Assembly: GCA_900767195.1 (NCBI GenBank)
Contig: CAAFYG010000143.1
Coordinates: 1 to 19,647 of the forward strand
DNA from: Clostridia bacterium
GTDB lineage: Bacteria > Bacillota > Clostridia > Christensenellales > Borkfalkiaceae
Length of the DNA stretch: 19,647 bases
Reading direction: 5' to 3'
Within the stretch, counting starts at the first letter, position 1, and every line of letters begins with the position of its first letter. The notes below the pieces were generated by a model. It worked only from the letters and a program-made list of their open reading frames with translations. It had not been told where the DNA came from and did no database searches. Positions 12,527-19,647 of this stretch are shown one piece after another. Both the position numbers and the translations under genes were made by a program.

Positions 12527-13999
12527 CTAAACAATCGCTTCGCCGCTCAGATACGCGTTTACAAGCCCCGATACGTCCGCACCCGCCTTTTCAAACGCCG
12601 CGATCAGATCGCACGGCGCGGCGATTTTGTACGCGCACGCTTCGGCATAAAACCTAAGAGCCTTTTCCGTCCGCTTGCCGCCCACGGCGTTTTCCAGCGC
12701 GCAAAACAGCATCAGCCCCTTATCATAGGCAATCGCGCGATACTCGTAATCCCCCGCGTAATCGCGCAAAGACCTGCTCATGCGCGTGTCCGCGCCGTGA
12801 AACACCCGCGAATATACGTCGTAATAGGCGTGATATTCCTTCTCCGCGGACTGTATCGGCGCACTTTTTTCAATGCCGTAATGCGCGTATTCGCCGAAAA
12901 AGCATGCCGCCGAGTATTCCGCCAACCCTTCGTCCTGCCACGCCTCTTCCGCCGCGTTGCTGCCCACAATGCCGTACCACCACTGATGCGCCGTTTCGTG
13001 CGCCGTCACGTAGTTTTTTTCTTTTTCGGAAAGTCCCGAAGAAATCATGGAAAGCGCGGGGTATTCCATGCCGCCGTAGCAAAACTCCGTCTGCGCCACG
13101 GAATACGTTTCGTAAGGGTATGCCCCGTAGGTTTTCGAAAAATATTCCAAAGACTCCCGCGCCGCGCGCAGCGTTTTCTGCGGCTCGGCGTCCTCCGTAT
13201 AGTAGTATTTCACCGCCGTTTCCGTCCGTTTCGAAGTCTTCGCCTTACATTCCGCCACCTTAAATTTTTCCGAGCAGACAAACGCGAAATCTCGCATGTT
13301 TTTTCCCTCGTATACGTACGTTTTTTGTCCGTTTTTTTCCGCCGACGAAGAAATTTCCCGCCCCGATGCCGCCGCAACGTACGTTTTCGGCAGCGTGAGC
13401 GATACCGAATAGTCGGCGCAATCCGAAACGAACGGATCGCCCTCGCACGCATACGTATTTTCGTAAAATCCGTTGCCGTACACGCCGCACAAAATCGGGT
13501 AAAAATTCCCGCAATTCACCGCGCTTTCCGAAACCCCGAAACGGTGATTTACCATAGGCAGGGTGGCGGCGAACGAGATTTTCAATGTCACCCGATCGCC
13601 CGTATCGAGCGGCGACAAAAGCGAAACGCAAAGCAGATTGCAGTCTTCCCCCTCGATCGCCCATTCGCCGCCGCCCGTCACGCTTAAAATCTCGATTTTA
13701 CCGTACGATTTGCCCGCATAATACGCCGCGCTTTCCGCGCTTTCCGATACGGGGCGAAAAACGGCGTCCTCTCGGTAAGCGTTCGGATACAGATTGAATT
13801 TCAGCGCGGCGGGCGCGCTATCCCGTCGGTTTTCGTATACAAACGTTTCTTCGCCCGTCAATATGCGGCTTTCCGGCTCGTACGCAAGATGCAAATCGTA
13901 AAATATCGCGGGCGATTCTTCTGTTTTTTTGCAGGAAACGCCCCACGGCACAAACACCGCCGCGAATACAAGGCACAAAAGCACGCGCAGTTTTTTCAT
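12527..13999 (-). CDS. M1-family zinc metallopeptidase lipoprotein
   Basis: 490 aa. A hydrophobic signal (1-22) ends in GVSC with C23 as probable lipidated cysteine, so the enzyme is likely anchored outside the membrane. The M1 gluzincin motif is complete: HETAH (334-338) with the third zinc ligand E357 in WQDEGLAEY, exactly 18 residues on. GGMEYPA (309-315) replaces the usual GxMEN exopeptidase motif, so aminopeptidase action is plausible but may differ. An N-terminal beta domain (about 30-245) precedes the catalytic domain; the large C-terminal domain of classic aminopeptidase N is missing. GGGAGG upstream fixes the start and lies inside a hairpin. Confidence 0.9.
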   Translation of the reverse strand: MKKLRVLLCLVFAAVFVPWGVSCKKTEESPAIFYDLHLAYEPESRILTGEETFVYENRRDSAPAALKFNLYPNAYREDAVFRPVSESAESAAYYAGKSYGKIEILSVTGGGEWAIEGEDCNLLCVSLLSPLDTGDRVTLKISFAATLPMVNHRFGVSESAVNCGNFYPILCGVYGNGFYENTYACEGDPFVSDCADYSVSLTLPKTYVAAASGREISSSAEKNGQKTYVYEGKNMRDFAFVCSEKFKVAECKAKTSKRTETAVKYYYTEDAEPQKTLRAARESLEYFSKTYGAYPYETYSVAQTEFCYGGMEYPALSMISSGLSEKEKNYVTAHETAHQWWYGIVGSNAAEEAWQDEGLAEYSAACFFGEYAHYGIEKSAPIQSAEKEYHAYYDVYSRVFHGADTRMSRSLRDYAGDYEYRAIAYDKGLMLFCALENAVGGKRTEKALRFYAEACAYKIAAPCDLIAAFEKAGADVSGLVNAYLSGEAIV

Positions 14000-14002
14000 A
14001 AA

Positions 14003-14037
14003 AATAACCTCCCGAAAAAATCTTCCGGCAGGTTATT
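14003..14037 (-). promoter_or_regulatory. Hairpin covering the ribosome site of the M1 gene
   Basis: In the minus-strand RNA AATAACCTGCCG pairs with CGGGAGGTTATT (11 pairs, one G-G mismatch). GGGAGG is in the 3' arm. Because TTTTT follows the stem it could instead be the terminator of the upstream M23 gene; the two functions are not exclusive. Confidence 0.5.
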
Positions 14038-14053
14038 CTATGCCGCGTCGGCG

Positions 14054-14084
14054 GCGTTTATGATGCGTTTATGATGCGTTTATG
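14054..14084. repeat. 11-nt tandem repeat, 2.8 copies
   Basis: GCGTTTATGAT occurs twice in direct succession and is followed by GCGTTTATG, in the spacer between the M23 and M1 genes. It looks like replication slippage. Confidence 0.6.
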
Positions 14085-14130
14085 CCCGGTATCTCCGCGT
14101 TGTGCAGCAGCGCGGCGGCACAAAACCGAC

Positions 14131-14802
14131 TTATTTCTCTTCCATCGTGAGATATTTCGAAGGATCTACCGAAGAACCCTCTTCGATCACCTCGAAGTGC
14201 AGGTGCGCGCCCTCTTTGTATTCCGCGCCGGTAGCCGCAGCCACCGCGCCGATTTCCTGACCGCGCGTCACGCTGTCACCCGCCTTCAACCCCGCCGCCA
14301 CGTCTACATATTCATACACGGTGCGCACGTCGTCCGCGTGTCTGATCACGATTTTGCCGCCGCAAAGCAGATCGGAAGTATATACTTCTTCGATCACGCC
14401 GTCGTCCGCCGCAAACACCTTATCGCCCGCCGTAGCGGAAAAATCGATGCCATCGTGCAGATGATAGCAGTTCAGCGTTTTGTTGTAGTAAAATCCGTAC
14501 TGATTGAGCGATTCCATCTTCGCCACGGGCGCATAGAAACCGTCCGGTTTTACAACGGGCGCGGGATCGTCGGGCTTGTCCGGCTCGGAAGGGCCGACGG
14601 GTGCGGGATCGTCGTTGCCGCCGGGCGTCACGATATCTACGGGATTGTCGATCGGGGCGTCCGCCAGGTTGTCCTTCTTACCGGAAAGAGCCACCGCCGT
14701 GATGACGATCGCCGCCGCAAGAAGCACCGCAATACAGCCGAGTACCGCATAGAAATACGATCTCGTGCCTTTCTTTACTGCTTTTTCGCTTTGTTCTTTC
14801 AT
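14131..14802 (-). CDS. M23 (LytM) peptidase, SpoIIQ-like
   Basis: 223 aa. One membrane helix (17-39) anchors it, followed by an Asp/Pro-rich linker (about 44-85) and a LytM domain (about 95-220). The zinc and catalytic set is complete: H116 and D120 (HLHDGIDF), H200 and H202 (HLHFEV). It should cut peptidoglycan cross-links outside the membrane. Single-pass LytM proteins of this size that lie next to a YwmB-like gene match clostridial SpoIIQ, which keeps its histidines, unlike the Bacillus protein. In Bacillus, ywmB, murAA, spoIID and spoIIQ are clustered; here murA and spoIID are absent, so the SpoIIQ identity is probable, not certain. The ribosome site is AAAAGGAG. Confidence 0.85.
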   Translation of the reverse strand: MKEQSEKAVKKGTRSYFYAVLGCIAVLLAAAIVITAVALSGKKDNLADAPIDNPVDIVTPGGNDDPAPVGPSEPDKPDDPAPVVKPDGFYAPVAKMESLNQYGFYYNKTLNCYHLHDGIDFSATAGDKVFAADDGVIEEVYTSDLLCGGKIVIRHADDVRTVYEYVDVAAGLKAGDSVTRGQEIGAVAAATGAEYKEGAHLHFEVIEEGSSVDPSKYLTMEEK

Positions 14803-14937
14803 TATGTTTTGATCTCCTTTTCGATTAAGTACGCTGATTATTTACGCATTTTTTTTATTTTATACCTGTTTTTTTATATTTTTTTCGACTGTATAATTTC
14901 GCCGAAGAAATACTTTGCGGTATTGCCTGAATATCCT

Positions 14938-15450
14938 TTAATAGCCGCAAAATATCAGCGGCACGCCCACGATCGCTTCGTTTTGGCGTAACGCCACGTG
15001 CAGATTGATCATTTCGCCGCCGAGATTTTTCGCGCGCGCCGAACCGATTTTCGCCGAATAGCAATAGTAAGAAGTTACGTTTTCCGTCCGTTCCTTAAAT
15101 CGCACGCTCGCCGAAAACTCTTCTAAAATTTCGTTTAACGCCGCCTCGTGCGCGCGGGCTTCGTCCGTTTCGGTAATTTCGTATGCCGCCGCCTCGCCGC
15201 GTACAAAAAGCAACTCGGAAAGATCGAAAACTTTCGTAAAAACGCCGCTCGAAGAAGCGGAATATAAGGTATAAACGCCGCCGTCTTTCTTCCGCGCGAG
15301 CGTTGTTGAAGCGTCGTTTTTATCGCGCGCCCCAACGCCGCTCAAAGGAAAAAGTAAAGGCAGCGCGAGCGCGCACGCAAGCGCGAGCGAAAGAAACAGC
15401 GCAAAAAACGCGCCCAATCTTATGCAGAAATATCGAAGAAAGCCGCACAT
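14938..15450 (-). CDS. YwmB-like secreted protein, 170 aa
   Basis: A signal or anchor at residues 10-37 (LGAFFALFLSLALACALAL) is followed by an extracellular domain. The end NVTSYYCYSAKIGSA..., GGEMINLHVALRQ and AIVGVPLIFCGY matches the pattern of the YwmB (DUF1779, TATA-box-binding-fold) family: a tyrosine-rich strand, N-L-H-V-A and V-G-x-P-L-I-F-G. It is shorter than the usual 230-250 aa. YwmB function is unknown. It lies upstream of the SpoIIQ-like peptidase and reads in the same direction. A candidate -10 box is at 15515-15520. Confidence 0.6.
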   Translation of the reverse strand: MCGFLRYFCIRLGAFFALFLSLALACALALPLLFPLSGVGARDKNDASTTLARKKDGGVYTLYSASSSGVFTKVFDLSELLFVRGEAAAYEITETDEARAHEAALNEILEEFSASVRFKERTENVTSYYCYSAKIGSARAKNLGGEMINLHVALRQNEAIVGVPLIFCGY

Positions 15451-15514
15451 AAACCGCCCCTTTTTATCGCCGCCGCCTTCGTTATTTTCAAGTATATTCG
15501 GCCGCGCGAAAAAG

Positions 15515-15520
15515 ATTATA
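15515..15520 (-). promoter_or_regulatory. Candidate -10 box for the YwmB-like gene
   Basis: TATAAT on the minus strand about 65 nt upstream of the start codon, directly after the terminator of the SecB-like gene. The -35 is weak. Confidence 0.4.
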
Positions 15521-15532
15521 GCCGAAAAATCG

Positions 15533-15575
15533 AAAAAAATACCCCGAAACGCATGATTTATTGCGCCTCGGGGTA
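15533..15575 (-). terminator. Terminator of the SecB-like gene
   Basis: TACCCCGA and TCGGGGTA pair, with an inner CGCA/TGCG helix, followed on the minus strand by seven T. It lies 37 nt after the stop codon. Confidence 0.9.
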
Positions 15576-15611
15576 AACTTTTATTTTCGTTTCCTTTCTG
15601 TTCGAAATCCC

Positions 15612-16058
15612 TTAATTCAATACGTCGGGCGAATCAAACGATTTCGAAGGCTGCTCGCCTCTGTCCTCGGGGAACATCGTTCCCGCCGGAATTACGGGCA
15701 GAATCAACGGATTGATAAACGCGTTCGCCGTGAGCGACGACACCACCGCGCGAAGATACGGGTACACGATTTCCGTAGTGGAAATCGCCAGCACCTGACG
15801 ATCTTCGTCGGTATTCACGTCCTCCGCCTCGAAGATTCCCACAAGGCGCGCCTTTAAATTAAACGGCTTGGGTTCGGCTTCGGTGGATTCCACCTTCACT
15901 TCCAGAGCCACGAAATACAATTTATCGTTTTCCTGCACCTTTCTGATCGTGCGTGAAAATTGCGGCTTGATTTCGAACTTCGCGTTCCGATCCATTTTAA
16001 TGCGATTCACGGTGTAATTAAGTTCTTCTGCGGTGATCCCTCTTAATGCATACTTCAT
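15612..16058 (-). CDS. SecB-like protein-export chaperone, 148 aa
   Basis: The start at 16058 follows AAGGAAGG. The fold pattern is that of the SecB family: N-terminal strand LNYTVNRIKM, central LYFVALEVKVE, FNLKARLVGIFEAED, and then the helix ISTTEIVYPYLRAVVSSLTANA followed by a Pro-rich segment (INPLILPVI), equivalent to SecB's PYAR...LT...LPP segment. The tail (FPEDRGEQPSKSFDSPDVLN) is acidic and disordered. SecB keeps exported proteins unfolded. Gram-positive genomes usually lack classic SecB but have SecB-like proteins used for phage, toxin-antitoxin or housekeeping roles; no toxin gene is next to it. It is monocistronic with its own consensus promoter and terminator, so it is probably well expressed. 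Confidence 0.7.
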   Translation of the reverse strand: MKYALRGITAEELNYTVNRIKMDRNAKFEIKPQFSRTIRKVQENDKLYFVALEVKVESTEAEPKPFNLKARLVGIFEAEDVNTDEDRQVLAISTTEIVYPYLRAVVSSLTANAFINPLILPVIPAGTMFPEDRGEQPSKSFDSPDVLN

Positions 16059-16076
16059 ATAAATGCCTTCCTTAAA

Positions 16077-16130
16077 ATTTTCGGCAAACGCTTCCCCGCC
16101 GTTTCGCGGCGTTTTTCGGAAAACGCTTCC
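16077..16130. repeat. 19-nt direct repeat flanking a hairpin
   Basis: 16077-16095 and 16112-16130 match at 17 of 19 positions (minus-strand core GGAAGCGTTT-CCGAAAA). CGCCG and CGGCG form a stem between them. They lie in the 5' leader of the SecB-like gene. Confidence 0.55.
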
Positions 16131-16142
16131 GTGATATAGGTT

Positions 16143-16171
16143 ATTATAGCAGTTTTCGCCGCGTTTGTCAA
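16143..16171 (-). promoter_or_regulatory. Consensus promoter of the SecB-like gene
   Basis: On the minus strand: TTGACA (16166-16171), 17 bases, TATAAT (16143-16148): a full sigma-A consensus match, about 85 nt upstream of the start codon. Confidence 0.9.
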
Positions 16172-16233
16172 GCATTGCTATACGCGTGACGACGAAAAAC
16201 CCCCGCAAAAGTGTGAAAATTTTGTTAATTTAC

Positions 16234-16262
16234 TTGTCTTTTGCGTAGATTTATGATATAAT
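16234..16262 (+). promoter_or_regulatory. Promoter of the ABC transporter
   Basis: TTGTCT (16234-16239), 17 bases, TATAAT (16257-16262), with TGA before the -10 as an extended element. The -10 lies in the spacer of the inverted repeat at 16238-16277. Confidence 0.85.
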
Positions 16263-16277
16263 TTATCTACGCAAAAG
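16238..16277. promoter_or_regulatory. Operator: perfect 13-bp inverted repeat around the -10
   Basis: CTTTTGCGTAGAT and ATCTACGCAAAAG are exact inverted repeats separated by 14 bases that contain TATAAT. A dimeric repressor bound here would cover the promoter. The regulator gene is not in the window. Confidence 0.75.
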
Positions 16278-16286
16278 AAGCTGCGC

Positions 16287-16309
16287 TTGCAAACACGGGG
16301 TGTTTGCAA
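16287..16309. promoter_or_regulatory. Second palindrome in the ABC transporter leader
   Basis: TTGCAAACAC and GTGTTTGCAA are exact inverted repeats around GGG. In RNA this is a 10-bp hairpin without a T-tract; in DNA it could be another operator. Confidence 0.6.
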
Positions 16310-16355
16310 CAAAAATTTGCACAAAAATCAAAAAAGGAGAGTACCAAAAAAACTA

Positions 16356-19300
16356 ATGTTGGAAGTTGTACATTTAACAAAGGTCTACAAAGCCAAAGGC
16401 GGCGTAGAAACAAAAGCGTTAAACGACGTATCGGTACGCTTTCCCGAAACGGGCATGGTGTTCCTGCTCGGCAAGAGCGGCAGCGGTAAGTCCACTCTTT
16501 TAAACGTCTGCGGCGGACTTGATTCCCCCACCTTTGGCGAAGTGATCGTAAAGGGGCGTTCCAGCAAGAATTTCTCGCAGAGCGATTTCGATTCCTACCG
16601 AAACACGTTTATCGGGTTTGTATTCCAGGAATACAACATTTTAAACGAGTTTACGGTGGAAGACAATATCGCGCTCGCGCTCGAACTGCAAGGCAAACCG
16701 AAAGACAAAAAAGCGATCAAACAGCTTTTGGAAGACGTAGATTTAGGCTCGTTTGCAAAGCGCAAGCCGAACACGCTTTCGGGCGGACAAAAACAGCGTA
16801 TCGCGATCGCCCGCGCGCTGATCAAGCACCCCGAAATCATCATGGCGGACGAACCGACGGGCGCGCTCGATTCAAACACGGGCAAGCAGGTGTTCGACAC
16901 GCTGAAAAAGCTTTCGAAAACGAAGCTTGTGATCGTGGTATCGCACGATCGCGATTTTGCGGAAGAGTACGGCGATCGGATCATCGAGCTGAAAGACGGC
17001 AAGATTTTATCGGACGTAACGAAAGCGGAAGCCCAAGCGCAGGCGGTGGGCGCAAACATCGAAGTGATCGGCGACAGCACGCTTTCGGTGAAAGACGGCG
17101 CTGCGCTCACGCAGGCGGACTATCAATACATTTACACCTTCCTTTCGCGCAATAAAAACGCGATTATTTCGAGCGGCGAAAAGGAAATTTCCGATTTTAA
17201 AAAGGTGAGCCATATCACCGAAAACGGCGGAAAAGAATACTTTGCCGAAACGGACGAAAAGCAAATTCCGAAGAAAGAATACGACGGCAAAAAGACGAAA
17301 TTCATCCGTTCGAAGCTGCCGATGCGGCACGCATTCAGAATCGGCGTATCGGGATTGAAAGCGAAGCCGTTCCGACTGATTTTCACGATATTATTATGTT
17401 CGGTAGCGTTTATCATGTTCGGGCTTTTCTCCACGCTGATGCTGTACGATAAGAACGAAACTTTGTACCAGACGCTCGACGACGCCGGCGTAACCGTACT
17501 GCACGTAAACAAAGTGTATCAGATTCGCTACACTTACTCTTACGGCGACGGAGATTCGTACAGCGGCACCGAAGAAAAATCTACGCGTATTACGGAGCAG
17601 GAAGTGCAATCGATCGCCCGAAACTTCGACGAGGCGTTCGGCGTAAATCGATTTGACGGCTCTATCTACGATATGAAAACCGCCGAACTCGGCAACTACT
17701 ATTACTATGTGCTGGGCTATCCCTCTTTAAACGCAAGCAAAATTTCTTACGTATCGTACCTGCCCGAAACGTCTTCGTTGCGCTCGCGGATCGTATGCGG
17801 CACATATCCCGTAAACGACGACGAAATCTGTATATCCACGTATACCGCGTCGGCAATGATCGCGGCAAAAAAATTCGAAACAGTCTCCGATCGGAACGCG
17901 TTACTCGGCAAAGAAATATCTTTCGAAGGAGATACATCGAAAAATTATAAAATCACAGGCATTTTCGATAGCGGCGACAGTCTTCTTGAATCGCGCTATG
18001 CGGAATACAAAACCAAAACGGTAAAAAATTCTTCTTCGAAAGAAGAACTCAAAACCGTGCAGGCGATGGCCACGCGGATTCAGGACGGCTATCATCAGAT
18101 TGCGTTTTTCAACGAAAAAACCGCAGAAATTTTCCGTCAATCCAACTCGGGGAGCAACAATAATTACTACGATAAATTTAACTCGTCGTACTCGGCAACC
18201 ACCACAAACGACTTGTACTCTTACGTAAACTTTCAAGCTTTTTCCGCTCTCAACGCGCCCGACGTAGTCTGGACGAACGGCAAATCAACCGTATCCGACA
18301 ATGAAACGACATTATCGAAAACCGCGTTTTCGAGTTTTATATCTCAGGTAAGAAATAATAAAGACGAGCTTTGGACAAACGCCTATAACTATTTGTCCGA
18401 AAACGGCTATTCGCAGTACGGCGACCGCATTTTCGCATGGCTTTCCGGCACGGATACGCCTTCCGCGGAAGAACAAACCGCCTACGACGCGCTCGTCTCT
18501 TTCGCGTCCGCGCCCGAATATACCGAGAATTTGAAGTACGTAAAATTTTTCAATAAAAAAATAACGTTATTCGGCGATGAACAAACGGCCGAACAGTGGT
18601 TCGACGCCGCGACGCAACAAGCCTACGACGTTTTCCGCGCCGACGGTTCTTTCGAAACGAAATATTTAGATGCCGATCAGATCCGCACCGTTTATTCGGC
18701 TTTATTAACCGCTCTCAACAACGAAGACATTTTCCTTACTTCGAAAGTAATCATAAATTACAATTCTTCCGCCGTAGAAAGCTCCGCAAAGCAGCTTCGC
18801 GTCGTCGGCATTTGCTACGACTACGATTCTTACGGATTTATGCTTCTTTCCGACAACGATTATACTACGTTTAAAACCATTTCCGACGAAAACAATCCTT
18901 ATGGAAACACGCAGTCCAGTCGCACGGAAGAAACAAAATATACCGAACCCGAAAACGCGAAATACGACGCCGTTTTCCTGCCTTACTCTTCGGCGCACCG
19001 AAACGATTTATCCATGTTCTCTTACGAATACGGCAACGACGACTCCCGCTTTGCAATCGGCAACGCCGAAGGGCAATCGCTCGAAATGGTAAACAGCATC
19101 GTCGAAGATATGTCCAAAGTGTTCATGTGGGTGGGCATCGTGTTGGCGGCGTTCTCGATGCTGCTGCTTTCGAATTTCATTGCCACGTCCATTTCCTACA
19201 AGAAGAAAGAAATCGGTATTCTTCGCGCGGTGGGTGCGCGCGGCGCCGACGTATTCAAGATCTTCTATTCCGAATCGTTCGTAATCGCGCTGATCTGCCT

Positions 19301-19508
19301 TATTCTCGGCATTGCGGGCAGCATTGCGGGCTGCAATCTGATCAATCGCGAAATCGGCGAAACGCTCAACGCCTCGATCTTTGTATTCGGCGGCACGTCG
19401 ATCGCGATCCTGCTCGGCATTGCGGCAATCACCTCGGCGGCGGCAACGTTCCTGCCTGTATTCGGCGCGGCAAGAAAGAAACCCGTAGAAGCCATTCGGG
19501 CGTTGTAA
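16356..19508 (+). CDS. MacB-like fused ABC transporter (ATPase plus FtsX permease)
   Basis: 1050 aa from the ATG at 16356. GGAG lies 16 bases upstream, a long gap, but MLEVVHLTKVY is the normal start. ATPase: Walker A GKSGSGKS (39-46), Q91, signature LSGGQ (141-145), Walker B IIMADE (161-166), switch H197; it should hydrolyse ATP. Then TM1 (about 341-366), a ~550-aa extracellular region rich in Ser, Asn and Tyr (367-920), and TM2-4 (about 921-945, 970-992, 1005-1035) with the FtsX-type motif KKKEIGILRAVGARGADVF. Four helices with one large outer domain is the MacB/LolE mechanotransmission topology; peptide, lipoprotein or cell-envelope substrates are typical, but the substrate is unknown here. 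ATPase and permease are fused in one chain. Confidence 0.93.
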   Translation: MLEVVHLTKVYKAKGGVETKALNDVSVRFPETGMVFLLGKSGSGKSTLLNVCGGLDSPTFGEVIVKGRSSKNFSQSDFDSYRNTFIGFVFQEYNILNEFTVEDNIALALELQGKPKDKKAIKQLLEDVDLGSFAKRKPNTLSGGQKQRIAIARALIKHPEIIMADEPTGALDSNTGKQVFDTLKKLSKTKLVIVVSHDRDFAEEYGDRIIELKDGKILSDVTKAEAQAQAVGANIEVIGDSTLSVKDGAALTQADYQYIYTFLSRNKNAIISSGEKEISDFKKVSHITENGGKEYFAETDEKQIPKKEYDGKKTKFIRSKLPMRHAFRIGVSGLKAKPFRLIFTILLCSVAFIMFGLFSTLMLYDKNETLYQTLDDAGVTVLHVNKVYQIRYTYSYGDGDSYSGTEEKSTRITEQEVQSIARNFDEAFGVNRFDGSIYDMKTAELGNYYYYVLGYPSLNASKISYVSYLPETSSLRSRIVCGTYPVNDDEICISTYTASAMIAAKKFETVSDRNALLGKEISFEGDTSKNYKITGIFDSGDSLLESRYAEYKTKTVKNSSSKEELKTVQAMATRIQDGYHQIAFFNEKTAEIFRQSNSGSNNNYYDKFNSSYSATTTNDLYSYVNFQAFSALNAPDVVWTNGKSTVSDNETTLSKTAFSSFISQVRNNKDELWTNAYNYLSENGYSQYGDRIFAWLSGTDTPSAEEQTAYDALVSFASAPEYTENLKYVKFFNKKITLFGDEQTAEQWFDAATQQAYDVFRADGSFETKYLDADQIRTVYSALLTALNNEDIFLTSKVIINYNSSAVESSAKQLRVVGICYDYDSYGFMLLSDNDYTTFKTISDENNPYGNTQSSRTEETKYTEPENAKYDAVFLPYSSAHRNDLSMFSYEYGNDDSRFAIGNAEGQSLEMVNSIVEDMSKVFMWVGIVLAAFSMLLLSNFIATSISYKKKEIGILRAVGARGADVFKIFYSESFVIALICLILGIAGSIAGCNLINREIGETLNASIFVFGGTSIAILLGIAAITSAAATFLPVFGAARKKPVEAIRAL

Positions 19509-19540
19509 AAGAATATCAAAGCGCATACAAAAGCACAGCA

Positions 19541-19584
19541 AAATCGTCCTGCGGCATTTTTCCGCAGGACGATTTATTTTTTTT
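19541..19584 (+). terminator. Terminator of the ABC transporter
   Basis: A perfect 14-bp stem (AAATCGTCCTGCGG with its complement) over a 7-nt loop is followed by ATTTTTTTT. It ends the transporter transcript 33 nt after the stop. Confidence 0.92.
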
Positions 19585-19587
19585 AAT

Positions 19588-19647
19588 GCCTTGTCCCAAG
19601 GCTTCCCCTTGCCGCATCGTGCTTGCGCACAATGAGGCAAAAATTAT
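19588..19647. repeat. Hairpin-rich sequence at the window edge, possible dispersed repeat
   Basis: GCCTTGTCCCAAGGC forms a 6-bp stem, and a GC-rich tract (TGCGCAAGCACGATGC on the minus strand) follows. No gene is seen. It has the look of a dispersed intergenic repeat, but only a genome search could show that. Confidence 0.3.

Noticed and set aside
12236..13687. 483-codon plus-strand frame opposite the M1 peptidase
   Set aside because: The Arg/Phe-rich product has no motifs and no ribosome site, whereas the minus strand encodes a complete M1 active site.
14071..14991. 306-codon plus-strand frame opposite the M23 gene
   Set aside because: It is the antisense shadow of a gene with a complete LytM motif set.
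1..19647. CRISPR array or retron
   Set aside because: No regularly spaced repeats of suitable length and no reverse transcriptase or Cas motifs were seen.

Overview
The window reads as a gut-type, spore-forming-lineage Bacillota (Clostridia-like) chromosome segment carrying one end of an integrative conjugative element (ICE). Evidence for the host is the Bacillus-type LexA operator, AAGGAG ribosome sites, sigma-A consensus promoters, a YwmB-like gene next to a SpoIIQ-like M23 peptidase, and a MacB-like ABC transporter. The lineage below phylum is inference.

Region 1 (1-3147, mostly minus strand) is a leftward ICE operon. A perfect promoter (TTGACA-N17-TATAAT, 3119-3147) has a perfect LexA/SOS box just downstream (3091-3104). 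It reads into a 52-aa zinc ribbon, a ~400-bp structured leader, two sigma-70-region-4-like proteins (169 and 106 aa), two small unknown ICE proteins (95 and 115 aa), and a secreted protein cut by the window edge.

Region 2 (3198-6132) is the recombination module: a small Xis-like protein, a tyrosine recombinase with an extra helix-turn-helix (HTH) domain inside its core-binding region, and a 210-aa protein that I read as three tandem copies of the Xis-like fold. On each side of this operon sits a long dyad (3198-3399 and 5836-6132), made of two head-to-head copies of the same promoter/leader module. In both dyads the arms are interrupted by an unmatched 12-nt spacer at the same place. This is the most unusual structure in the window; an invertible promoter pair is one explanation.

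Region 3 (6143-10387, plus strand) is a tightly packed accessory operon: a 103-aa unknown protein, the antirestriction protein ArdA, two unknown ICE proteins, a PcfK-like protein fused to MutS domain I, a PcfJ-like protein and a last unknown protein. It is likely expressed early after transfer (inference).

Region 4 (10438-10762) is the probable element/chromosome junction. A complete tRNA-Arg(CCG) lies beside a 40-nt 5' half of a second, different tRNA-Arg(CCG), broken at the anticodon loop, with clustered GGGTGTAA boxes between them. This suggests integration into the anticodon loop with a replacement tRNA carried by the element.

Region 5 (10862-19647) is chromosomal: mnmA (plus); an FmdB-type zinc ribbon, an M1 metallopeptidase lipoprotein, an M23 peptidase (SpoIIQ-like), a YwmB-like protein and a SecB-like chaperone (all minus); and a large fused ABC transporter (plus) whose promoter lies inside a perfect 13-bp inverted repeat.
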